Shown: positions 16,601-22,284 of the stretch, in pieces
Layout: each line of letters opens with the position of its first letter
Position numbering within the stretch: position 1 is the first letter of the stretch
IMG/VR virus record: IMGVR_UViG_3300034521_000317
Coordinates: 1-23,908 of that record
From: a virus
Length of the DNA stretch: 23,908 bases
Strand: one strand, 5' to 3'
Program-made: the position numbers and the translations under genes
Notes under the pieces: generated by a model
The model's input: the letters and a program-made list of their open reading frames with translations, nothing else
The model's database searches: none
What the model was told of the DNA's origin: nothing

Positions 16601-17823
16601 CTTGCGCCTGTATAGGGATGTGTTATTATGAGGTTACAAGCGATTACGCAGGCCGGATATCGATTAGCTCAAAGGGCAACACCTGTGCCACAGGAGCGTC
16701 GGGCCCGGCTTGTGGCTGTCCTGTCGTATGTCCCGAGGATTTTCCCGCGCCAGGCTTCTATGTCGTTGGCTGCACGAGCGATCAATCGAAATTCTCACGG
16801 ATATGCCCATGCACCGGACACTGTGAATGGCGTGGACAATTTGTTAACTTGTCTGGAGGAGAACCAACTGGCATTTGGAATTTGGCATTTTCAGACTGCA
16901 GCGAGAACTGTCCGAATTGCCGGGCGCCCGACTACCCGCCTAGCGCCAGTGGGCAAATCGCATACACGGATTGCGTGAGGACATTATCCCAGTTAGACCT
17001 AATGGCCCGAATGCCGTGCAGTGGCGAATGTACGTGGCAGTGGGATGCCTGGGATCGTGTCTGGCGCCTCACAAAAAGTTGCGCTCAAGGCTGCCTGTGC
17101 GTTCCGCCAAATGGGCCGGGCCCTATTTGGGATGAGGAACAGCAAATCTGGACTGATATGGTGGTGTCCCGGTGTATCGACCAACCACCGCCACCGCCGC
17201 CACCGCCGCCGACGACCACAACTACGACAAGCACGACCACCACCGCGGCGCCGACTACCAGCACCAGCACAACAACCACCCAAGCCCCGACGACCACGAC
17301 GACGAGCACGACCACCACCGCGGCGCCGACTACCAGCACCAGCACAACAACCACCCAAGCCCCGACGACCACGACGACGAGCACGACCACAACCGGCATA
17401 CCGACGACTACAACGGGGCAGCCATCCTGTGATGGAGATTGCACTTGGTGGTGGAGCGATCAAGAGCAGACATGGAACCTCATAGATGCAGGATGCTCAG
17501 AGGGTTGCGAGTGCCCACCGCCGCCCGAAGGGATCGGCGCATTCCACGGAGCTTATGCTGCTTTGGCATGCCTGCCTGCGACGACCACCACGACGAGCAC
17601 AACGTCAACGACCACCACCTCCACGCCCACAAGTACGAGCAGCAGCACGACCACGACACTTCATTGCAGTAGCTGCCAGTGTGTCTGGCAGTGGGACGAT
17701 GAATACGGCTGGATGCCCTATTATGACTGCACCTACGAGGGATGCAGCTCGTCCTGCGTCTGCGATAGCCCCCCACGATCCGGCTCGTATCAGGGAGAAA
17801 TTTACTATGTCCAGTGTCGTTAG
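13597..17823 (+). CDS. Giant tail hub/fibre protein with mucin-like Thr linkers and cysteine-rich modules
   Basis: The 1408-residue protein starts at a GTG overlapping the previous stop (GTGA). Residues ~1-480 look like a hub-type structural domain (VILDALAASLGMVVSPFIRL, FIVIFSNRPYALEQGFEIDV), itself interrupted by a Thr/Ser run at about 243-276. From ~490 to the end come about twelve cysteine-rich modules of the form C-x3-C-x-W-x-W ... C-x2-GC-x-C-x-P-P ... C. They are joined by Thr/Ser/Pro linkers (TTTTSTTTTAAP). No signal peptide is seen. Modules are diverse, so most arose long ago, but one linker holds a perfect 75-bp tandem repeat. The disulfide-rich modules and Thr linkers point to an extended, exposed receptor-binding fibre. 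Assembly in the cytoplasm would leave cysteines reduced, so disulfides would form only after release, or the clusters bind metal. Confidence 0.75.
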   Translation: MSEPLSAPELMLQLDGEPFAILAADRATRRWFRRYWPPGRWPYTAPPNAPFAPSTLWLGDTKAVPLGGWSSFRWADTLPREYHLNWMWCPSGGTRFMIGLFLIDSRRARAIYQALETQTWFELTTWTSDPRNDQAGIRSLAVRPLDMIPIAATEGLRSTTTTPPREELYLLVLTDPRFFAQFVYLPMEPRSWVQVIEALERDLNCEIWFDTPALEEPTRWSELPQEVLKTLPDIQQGIEATTTTTMRVCTTSSSTTSTSSTTSTSTSTSTTSTTTTLPPILPDPEAWKTPGQPATVILDALAASLGMVVSPFIRLMDDHERFIVIFSNRPYALEQGFEIDVVSGDSDLVRDTIPRARRVILATPQCTKKKYTSVRLFEQDTGVGRGQRWYQNTACNISELCGQAIIQRIRALSEVVAPARLAHAAIAPGSFNILQRKAYSDIDAVEYHFGPQPIIYLSAHHTAVEPATYALTCRGEGSATTTTPSPYAWGTGNCEPCTCTWRCEDGTAEIVYATCPDGCQCAPQPQRCSPGDSWEISVPCVTTTTPPCSGSCQWAWDEENRAWTLSTEDCAEGCQCIPPQFCGGGDCLSASTDCVRSDYGLPTPDCRGTSSTTTTAPGSTTPCPYPPGHPCCPETWTSTTTTRDCCCGTGCKGCQWKAVLGWGGTLGWGLVARDCCPECPCPYPDREPRDQCDLYHTNCGQRPAPTPTTCPPCTGGCEWIWSLDWNRWIKTKDTCTERWRVGRLCPCKTGDQEAECLSCVCDPPSQPPSNPDCSRIAYTSCHCICETTTTWPYPCPPPSQPPPPTTTSLGCGSPCIMTWDGSSWNGGNCPPECPCAAPPFPGTQAGECRQSLCRGAPPTSTTTTITPTTTSSTTSSSTSSTSSTTTTRPCAGYCLYAVIDSAVQIISNTCPADCACSPPPCYPMQPGHTVAVPCLSPSEAATTTTCGPCTGQCEVYPDGRILRQQCSSGCKCAPIPCESLGIMPQNDTFTIGCIPQTQTTTSCACIGMCYYEVTSDYAGRISISSKGNTCATGASGPACGCPVVCPEDFPAPGFYVVGCTSDQSKFSRICPCTGHCEWRGQFVNLSGGEPTGIWNLAFSDCSENCPNCRAPDYPPSASGQIAYTDCVRTLSQLDLMARMPCSGECTWQWDAWDRVWRLTKSCAQGCLCVPPNGPGPIWDEEQQIWTDMVVSRCIDQPPPPPPPPPTTTTTTSTTTTAAPTTSTSTTTTQAPTTTTTSTTTTAAPTTSTSTTTTQAPTTTTTSTTTTGIPTTTTGQPSCDGDCTWWWSDQEQTWNLIDAGCSEGCECPPPPEGIGAFHGAYAALACLPATTTTTSTTSTTTTSTPTSTSSSTTTTLHCSSCQCVWQWDDEYGWMPYYDCTYEGCSSSCVCDSPPRSGSYQGEIYYVQCR
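15073..17820 (+). repeat. Twelve six-cysteine modules in the fibre protein
   Basis: Protein-level repeats begin at roughly bases 15074, 15238, 15529, 15725, 16024, 16263, 16432, 16603, 16806, 17017, 17428 and 17665. Clearest copies read CSGSCQWAWDEENRAW, CSGECTWQWDAWDRVW and CDGDCTWWWSDQEQTW, each followed by a GCxCxPP segment and a closing Cys about 20 residues later. Spacing is variable and the DNA is not conserved, so these are old protein repeats. I cannot name a family. Confidence 0.75.
17230..17391 (+). repeat. Perfect 75-bp tandem repeat in a Thr linker
   Basis: Two identical 75-base units (17230-17304 and 17305-17379) and the start of a third encode a 25-residue unit rich in Thr (STTTTAAPTTSTSTTTTQAP). 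The absence of any difference points to very recent expansion. Confidence 0.9.
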
Positions 17824-17843
17824 AGATTGATTGAGGAGGTCAT

Positions 17844-19616
17844 ATGAAGCTCACGATCGGCATGGCGACCTATGCGGACTTCGACGGCGTCTACTTCACC
17901 GTCCAGTCCCTTCTGGTCCATCACCAGGAGGCCCTCCAGGACTGCGAGATCCTGATTGTCGATAATGCCCCGCACCTGCCCGTGGCCCAGACACTCCAGG
18001 GCTATTGCCGCTCCGTCTCGCTTCCGGAACGCCCCGTCCATTACGTCCCCTTCGGCCAGGCCGTCGGGACCAGCCCGGCCCGGGACGCCATTTTCCATCA
18101 TGCCAGCGGGGAATATGTCTTAGTGTTGGATTGCCACGTTCTGCTAGCCCTCGGCAGCATCAAGAGGCTGCGGGAATACCTGGAGGCCCATCACCCCTGC
18201 GATGACCTCCTCCAGGGGGTCCTCATCTCGGATGACGGGAGCCACGTCTGGACACACTTCCAGGATGTCTGGCGGGCCGAGATGTGGGGAATTTGGGGCA
18301 GTGACCCCCGCGGCCGAGACCCCCACGGGGAGCCCTTCCCGATCTTCGCCCAGGGACTGGGGCTCTTCGCCGCCCGCCGCGAGAGCTGGCTCGGCTTCCA
18401 CCCCCTGGCCCGCGGCTTCGGCGGAGAAGAATGCTACATCCACGAGAAATACCGCCAGGCTGGCCGCCAGTGCCTCTGCCTCCCTGCCGTCCGCTGGGTC
18501 CACCGCTTCGCCCGCCCCAATGGCGTCCCCTATCCCCTGACCCAGTGGAACAAGGTCCGCAACTATGTCCTGGAACTCCGCGAACTGGGACTGCCCCTCG
18601 ACCGGCTCCACCGCCACTTCGTGGAGGGCCTGGGTGAGGACCCGGGGGATGGGTCACCTCCCCAGGGGGCCCTCACGCGGATGAGCCAGGAGGACTGGGA
18701 CTACCTCGTGGCCGACCCCGAAAAACACCTGAACCCACCGGCCCGCCAAAAGGCCGGCTGCGGGGGCTGCGGGGCCACCAAGATTGAATCCATCGAGGAC
18801 TGGCTGGACTGGCAAAAGAAAAACGACCCGGACTTGGGCGGGCATCTTTCGCGGCTGCAAGAATTGGCCCAGGGGGCCAAATTGGTCGTGCAGCTAGGCC
18901 TCGGCCGGGGCGGGGCCACCGCCGCCTTTTTGGCCGCCCATCCCAAGCGGCTCGTATCCGTCGATGGCGCGCCTCCATCGTGGTTCGATTCCCTGCGGCA
19001 GTTGGCCGCGGCTGATTGGGAATTCCTGCTCGGCGATACCTTGCAAGTGGACCTGCCATCCGAACCCATCGATGTCTTGTTCATCGACACAAAGCACACT
19101 GCCGCTCAGTGCTACGCCGAACTGACCCGCTACGCCCCGCTGGTCCAGGGTCGGATCGTTCTCCACGACACCACAACCTTCGGCGAACGGGGCGAAGATG
19201 GCGGCCCGGGACTCCTCCCCGCCCTCCGCCGCTTCCTCAAAGAACATCCTGAATGGATCGTGTATAAGCATTTCGAGGACTGGAACGGACTGACGATCAT
19301 TTCCAATCTGCCGGAGGACCGACCGAAACTCCCCTCCACCGCCCGGCAGATCTTCAATTTCGCCCGGGCCGCCATCCACCATTACCGCGATGGGGCACGA
19401 TGGGTCGATGAGGCCACCCTGCAACACCGGCTCGATCTCTGCGCCCTCTGCGAACACCGCAGCGAGAACCGCTGCTCGATCTGCGGCTGCTACCTGATCG
19501 ATGCCCCGACGGGGCAAGGCGGAAAGGCCGAATGGGCAGACCAAGCCTGTCCGCTAGGGAAGTGGCTCCCCGTGGAACCGGCCCCCGAACCTACTGCTAC
19601 GGATAATGAATCATGA
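17844..19616 (+). CDS. Glycosyltransferase-methyltransferase-zinc-knuckle fusion protein
   Basis: The 590-residue protein joins three parts. Residues 1-~250 form a GT-A glycosyltransferase: a start MKLTIGMATYADFDG, a D-x-H metal motif (DCH, 96-98, inside VLVLDCHVLL) and GFGGEECYIHEKYRQAG at 191-207. The D-x-H and GGEE features recall polypeptide GalNAc transferases (GT27), though the match is loose. Residues ~340-490 form a class I methyltransferase of the Methyltransf_24 type, with VVQLGLGRGG (348-357), FIDTKH (413-418) and a HDT (441-443). The C-terminal ~60 residues hold Cys at 533, 536, 544, 547, 549 and 569 (CALC...CSICGC...ACPLGKW), a zinc-knuckle. A strong GAGGAGGT site precedes the ATG. 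It follows the fibre gene by 20 bases, so it probably modifies the fibre. Confidence 0.8.
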   Translation: MKLTIGMATYADFDGVYFTVQSLLVHHQEALQDCEILIVDNAPHLPVAQTLQGYCRSVSLPERPVHYVPFGQAVGTSPARDAIFHHASGEYVLVLDCHVLLALGSIKRLREYLEAHHPCDDLLQGVLISDDGSHVWTHFQDVWRAEMWGIWGSDPRGRDPHGEPFPIFAQGLGLFAARRESWLGFHPLARGFGGEECYIHEKYRQAGRQCLCLPAVRWVHRFARPNGVPYPLTQWNKVRNYVLELRELGLPLDRLHRHFVEGLGEDPGDGSPPQGALTRMSQEDWDYLVADPEKHLNPPARQKAGCGGCGATKIESIEDWLDWQKKNDPDLGGHLSRLQELAQGAKLVVQLGLGRGGATAAFLAAHPKRLVSVDGAPPSWFDSLRQLAAADWEFLLGDTLQVDLPSEPIDVLFIDTKHTAAQCYAELTRYAPLVQGRIVLHDTTTFGERGEDGGPGLLPALRRFLKEHPEWIVYKHFEDWNGLTIISNLPEDRPKLPSTARQIFNFARAAIHHYRDGARWVDEATLQHRLDLCALCEHRSENRCSICGCYLIDAPTGQGGKAEWADQACPLGKWLPVEPAPEPTATDNES

Positions 19617-20359
19617 GCAATGGCATGATTGCGGCCCTGTGCCCGACTTTTCGACGGCCCGGGTTGACTGGCAACGCCGCGGCCTGTTTCCTCGCCCAAC
19701 GCTGCGAGCTCCCGCGGCGGATGCTGATTTGGGAGGATGGCGGGGCCCTTGAGGCGGCGACCATCGGCAGTATCCAAATCGTCACTTCGCGGCGATTTCC
19801 CGATCTGGGCTCCAAATACAATGCTCTGGCCGAGCGAGCCATCGAACTCTGGGACCCGGATTATCTGGCGATCTGGGAGGACGACGACATTTATCTCACC
19901 TGGCACCTGGAGACCTCCATTGTGGCCATGATTCAGAGCGGGGCCCTATGGGCTAAGCCCTCCCGGGTCTGGAGCCTCTACACCGGGCGGCTGGAGGAAG
20001 AACCGGCCGCCGGGCGGTTCCACGGCTCCCTCGTCCTCACCCGCCGGGCCTGGGAACAGGTCCCCTGGCCCACCCACGGGCGGGCTGACTTCGACCAGGA
20101 GTTCATGCGACATCTGCAGGAAGAATGCGGCCCGCCGGCCGATCCCCTCCTCATCGAGCCCCGCCCAGGCTACATCTTCCGCTACGGCTCAACCCGCTCC
20201 TACCACGCCCAGCACTTCATGCGGGGGACGGCCGATATAACCTGGTACGAGACTGTCGCGGAGCACGTGCCAGAACTCCCGTCGGCGGAACTGCGCATCG
20301 CGTTCGACGACGAGACTGCGGCAATTCTCGGAGTCGTGAGAGGCGAGTATGACGGCTGA
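19613..20359 (+). CDS. GT-A family glycosyltransferase
   Basis: The 248-residue protein starts in an ATGA overlap with the fusion gene. It has an N-terminal Rossmann-like start (MIAALCPTFRRPGLTGNAAACF) and a D-x-D-type motif EDDD at 89-92 in LAIWEDDDIYL, which normally holds the metal and sugar nucleotide. A later GRADFDQEFMRHL segment fits the acceptor-side helix. It is smaller than average for GT2 enzymes. Donor and acceptor cannot be told from the sequence. Coupled translation makes it a partner of the neighbouring transferases. Confidence 0.75.
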   Translation: MSNGMIAALCPTFRRPGLTGNAAACFLAQRCELPRRMLIWEDGGALEAATIGSIQIVTSRRFPDLGSKYNALAERAIELWDPDYLAIWEDDDIYLTWHLETSIVAMIQSGALWAKPSRVWSLYTGRLEEEPAAGRFHGSLVLTRRAWEQVPWPTHGRADFDQEFMRHLQEECGPPADPLLIEPRPGYIFRYGSTRSYHAQHFMRGTADITWYETVAEHVPELPSAELRIAFDDETAAILGVVRGEYDG

Positions 20360-20600
20360 AGAACTCAAGGATGCAATCGTCCGCTCGCTGATCTATAACC
20401 GGCTGACGTATGAAGGCCGCTTGTTATATGAGGAAAAGAGGGGTCTTAGCGATGGATATCCTGCACATCATCACTCCGGTATCTCGGCCGCAGAATCTCA
20501 CCGCCCTGGCCTTATCACTGCGGGGCCTCTTGAGTATTCCCTGGCGCTGGTGGGTCATCTTCGACCGCAACGTCGCCGATCTGCCAGCCCGGCCGCCTGA
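20349..20600 (+). CDS. Possible small protein overlapping two glycosyltransferases
   Basis: The start ATG overlaps the end of the previous gene and has an AGAGGCGAG site. The first ~33 residues (MTAEELKDAIVRSLIYNRLTYEGRLLYEE) look like a genuine helix. Beyond that the frame overlaps the next transferase by ~150 bases and becomes low-quality (RRRSASPAA). It could be a real small gene with a junk tail, or a remnant N-terminus displaced by a frameshift. Confidence 0.35.
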   Translation: MTAEELKDAIVRSLIYNRLTYEGRLLYEEKRGLSDGYPAHHHSGISAAESHRPGLITAGPLEYSLALVGHLRPQRRRSASPAA

Positions 20601-21039
20601 TTTGCCCCTGGCTCACTGGGATTATGGCCAAGAATCCGATTCTGTGGCGGGCTATAGCCTCCGCAACGAATGCCTGGAAAAAATCGATTCAGGCTGGATT
20701 TATTTCCTCGATGACGACAACCTGATCCACCCCCATTTGGAAATCGTCTTCCTGCTGACCCGCCGCTCATTTCCCGCGGCCCAATGGTTCATATTTCGCC
20801 AGATTCGGCCTGATGGGACCATCTATTTGCGGCCCCAAGTCCCGCCCCGCGTGAACGCCGTGGACATCGGGCAGTGTGTCCTACGGCGGGACCTGATGAA
20901 AAACACGGGAGATCCCGTCCCGCCCTGGAGCTTTGAGCATCGCCCCGATGCCGATGGGCTGCTGTACGAGCAATTGAGCCGGGATGTAGCACCGATCGCG
21001 CTCGACCTCGAGGCGACCTATTACAATGCCCTCAGATAA
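20452..21039 (+). CDS. Small GT-A glycosyltransferase
   Basis: From the ATG at 20452 the protein has 195 residues. It starts with MDILHIITPVSRPQN, a typical first strand of a GT-A fold, and carries WIYFLDDDNLIHPH, whose DDD (87-89) is the metal-binding D-x-D. A possible start at 20410 adds MKAACYMRKRG, which lacks a ribosome site and does not resemble the family, so I prefer 20452, with GAGGGG ahead of it. At 195 residues it is short for a complete enzyme. It may depend on the neighbours or transfer to a simple acceptor. It ends the modification cassette. Confidence 0.7.
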   Translation: MDILHIITPVSRPQNLTALALSLRGLLSIPWRWWVIFDRNVADLPARPPDLPLAHWDYGQESDSVAGYSLRNECLEKIDSGWIYFLDDDNLIHPHLEIVFLLTRRSFPAAQWFIFRQIRPDGTIYLRPQVPPRVNAVDIGQCVLRRDLMKNTGDPVPPWSFEHRPDADGLLYEQLSRDVAPIALDLEATYYNALR

Positions 21040-21275
21040 CTGGGGCGTCTTCTTGTCTTTTCTGCCCTCTATCCGCCCCTAAAGTGGCATTCCCATATAG
21101 ATAGGCAGGGGCCATAATGTGGAGACGGTCGTCGGCAGGCCTTTAGTTCGCAGTTTTGTACGAGGGGTATGCTTATCCCCTTCCAGGGTCATCGGTAATT
21201 CCCGCCACGATACCGGTCGTCCTCCCCTTCCGTCGCTTCCTGTCTTCACTGGCCCCTCTTCCGCGGTAGAAGCGC

Positions 21276-21354
21276 GCACCTGACTCCAACTCAGGTGCAC
21301 TGATTCGTTAATGCTCCTTTTGTGCACACGAACTACTCATGGAGATTTCGTGTG
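21276..21354. repeat. Two perfect 8-bp hairpins next to the tRNA fragment
   Basis: GCACCTGA (21276-21283) pairs with TCAGGTGC (21291-21298) around CTCCAAC. CACACGAA (21325-21332) pairs with TTCGTGTG (21347-21354) around a 14-base loop. The second stops three bases before the tRNA T-stem. They may be recombinase or accessory-protein sites. Confidence 0.55.
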
Positions 21355-21357
21355 GCG

Positions 21358-21382
21358 CTAGGTTCGAATCCTAGTACCCCAG
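21358..21382 (+). other. tRNA-Gln 3' end fragment, candidate attP core
   Basis: CTAGG-TTCGAAT-CCTAG forms a perfect T arm, followed by TACCCCA and G, the 3' acceptor strand and discriminator base. The T loop, acceptor strand and discriminator match bacterial tRNA-Gln as I know it from E. coli. No matching TGGGGTA 5' half with D and anticodon arms lies upstream at the right distance, so only the 3' part is present. Tyrosine integrases often use such a fragment so that insertion keeps the host tRNA whole. It lies 1.3 kb before the integrase gene. Confidence 0.65.
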
Positions 21383-21414
21383 TTTAAGCAACAGATGTTA
21401 AGCATTCTCTCGTT

Positions 21415-21597
21415 TTATCTAGAATCCAGGGGACATGCGTACACAAAAGATACATTTTGGCTTTTATAAGCCTCGAGTGCGGCATGATAGACTTTGTCGC
21501 CAGGAATGGGCTGCTTTAACAAATCGGAATTGATATTTGCCGGCGTGCAATCCACTGGTGGGTCGCAGAGGCGAGATTTCAGGAAGGCTTTCACCAT
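21415..21597 (-). CDS. Possible small leftward protein, 60 residues
   Basis: On the minus strand an ATG at 21597 is preceded by AGGAG with an 8-base spacer and by a promoter-like pair further upstream. The protein begins MVKAFLKSRLCDPPVDCTPA and has two Cys near the N-terminus and one near the end. It matches no family I know. Its place opposite the excisionase-like gene would suit a lysogeny regulator, but no HTH is visible. Confidence 0.45.
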   Translation of the reverse strand: MVKAFLKSRLCDPPVDCTPANINSDLLKQPIPGDKVYHAALEAYKSQNVSFVYACPLDSR

Positions 21598-21636
21598 TGG
21601 TTCGACTCCTGAATCGAGATGTCATGTTAGGTCCTC

Positions 21637-21671
21637 AGGAAAGATTCTAGCATATTCCGGAAAAACACCAA
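21637..21671 (-). promoter_or_regulatory. Leftward promoter for the small minus-strand gene
   Basis: On the minus strand TTGGTG (21666-21671) and TAGAAT (21644-21649) are 16 bases apart. The predicted start at about 21637 gives a 40-base leader with an SD site. Confidence 0.4.
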
Positions 21672-21675
21672 GTAT

Positions 21676-21746
21676 ATGGCAGGTGCCCAGCTCCGCGAGG
21701 ACTGGGGGGCTTCGGCGGTGCCGACGTGCCTAGTGACACCTGCCAT
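21676..21746 (+). other. Three-way-junction-like structured element
   Basis: ATGGCAGGTG (21676-21685) pairs perfectly with CACCTGCCAT (21737-21746). Inside are two more helices: CCCAG/CTGGG with CTC/GAG (21686-21706), and GGC/GCC with CGGC/GCCG (21708-21730). This is a compact fold of 71 bases lying between divergent promoters. It could be an RNA element, a DNA cruciform or a pair of operator sites. I do not recognise a known riboswitch. Confidence 0.5.
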
Positions 21747-21751
21747 GTTTC

Positions 21752-21786
21752 TTGTCCTATATTCCACCTGTGTGTAGAATGGAGGC
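21752..21786 (+). promoter_or_regulatory. Rightward promoter giving a leaderless excisionase-like mRNA
   Basis: TTGTCC (21752-21757), a 17-base spacer and TAGAAT (21775-21780). The expected start of transcription is at 21787, the A of the ATG. A GGAGG lies only one base before the ATG, too close to serve as a normal ribosome site. Confidence 0.55.
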
Positions 21787-22017
21787 ATGAGCATCGTGTT
21801 TCAAACAAGTGACAAGCGATATCTGACGACCGAGGAAGCTGCGCGGTCAATTGGGGTGACACGCTATCGTGTTTGGCAGTGGATCAAGTCGGGCCAAATG
21901 CGGGCACAGCGTGCAGGAACGTTGTGGCTTATTCCTGAAGACGAAGTCGCGAAATTCACTGTTCGGCCAACTAAAGTTGGTCGTCCTCGCTCTGGGTCAG
22001 CGCAAGTGCAGAAATAA
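21787..22017 (+). CDS. Small HTH protein, excisionase/MerR-like (HTH_17)
   Basis: The 76-residue protein has YLTTEEAARSIGVTRYRVWQWIKSGQMRAQRAGTLWLIPEDEVAKF, the complete pattern of the HTH_17 winged-helix fold used by excisionases and small DNA-bending factors: 'LTTEEAA..IGV....V..WI..G...A.R.G..W.IP..E...F'. A basic C-terminal tail with GRPRSGS resembles an AT-hook. Its place beside the attachment-site candidate and upstream of the integrase supports a directionality factor. Regulation of lysogeny genes is the alternative. Confidence 0.75.
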   Translation: MSIVFQTSDKRYLTTEEAARSIGVTRYRVWQWIKSGQMRAQRAGTLWLIPEDEVAKFTVRPTKVGRPRSGSAQVQK

Positions 22018-22045
22018 TCGCAAGATAATCTTGGGCTGAAGCCTA

Positions 22046-22074
22046 TTGACAGATTTTCTACCGCGGTGTATTAT
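22046..22074 (+). promoter_or_regulatory. Near-consensus sigma-70-type promoter
   Basis: TTGACA (22046-22051), a 17-base spacer and TATTAT (22069-22074). This is the best promoter match in the window. Transcription should begin near 22081, about 200 bases before the SAP-like gene, and continue into the integrase. Confidence 0.75.
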
Positions 22075-22080
22075 CAGAAC

Positions 22081-22284
22081 AGTTCACTAAAACGTCGGCA
22101 CCTTCTAAGCCTCCTCTGAGGCGGCTTGGCGGGTGCCCATCAAAACCGGGCGTCTAGCCCGCGGAAACTCCAGAGGAAAACCGGTGGCCGGGAGCGGAAC
22201 GTCGTGCCTCCCAGATTCCGAATAAATCCGCATGGCGGTCATGCGGTCTCCCGGCTGCCGGTCATATTTCGAGGAGGATTGGCG
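22081..22284 (+). other. Structured 5' leader upstream of the SAP-like gene
   Basis: The leader contains GGCACC/GGTGCC (22097-22102 with 22132-22137) enclosing AAGCC/GGCTT, then CGGGC/GCCCG around GTCTA near 22157, then a GGGAG/CTCCC pair. The reading frame that crosses it only opens from a TTG without a ribosome site, so it is probably untranslated. It may be a leader that tunes integrase expression, or a separate small RNA. No known riboswitch is recognised. Confidence 0.45.

Larger units (their letters stand above)
21040..21786. other. Regulatory and attachment-site spacer
   Basis: About 750 bases between the last glycosyltransferase and the excisionase-like gene. It holds two strong hairpins, a tRNA 3' fragment, one small leftward gene with its own promoter, a large three-way fold and a rightward promoter, all listed separately. 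From 21040 to about 21270 I see nothing convincing. Confidence 0.6.

Noticed and set aside
15073-17820. A CRISPR array or a diversity-generating retroelement acting on the fibre
   Set aside because: Repeats are at protein level with no conserved DNA unit and spacer, and no reverse transcriptase or template repeat is present in the window.
21042-21079. GGGGCG/CGCCCC as a terminator after the last glycosyltransferase
   Set aside because: The loop is 26 bases long and no T-tract follows.
21079-21327. An 82-residue leftward frame
   Set aside because: It starts at a GTG without a well-spaced ribosome site and crosses the hairpin region; no protein-like features.
21249-21382. A complete tRNA: a CTTC/GAAG D-like arm at 21258-21272, an anticodon-like hairpin with CCA in a CTCCAAC loop, and the T arm
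   Set aside because: No 5' acceptor strand pairs with TACCCCA, the spacing between D-like arm and anticodon-like stem is wrong, and some 60 extra bases separate it from the T arm. Only the 3' fragment is tRNA-like.
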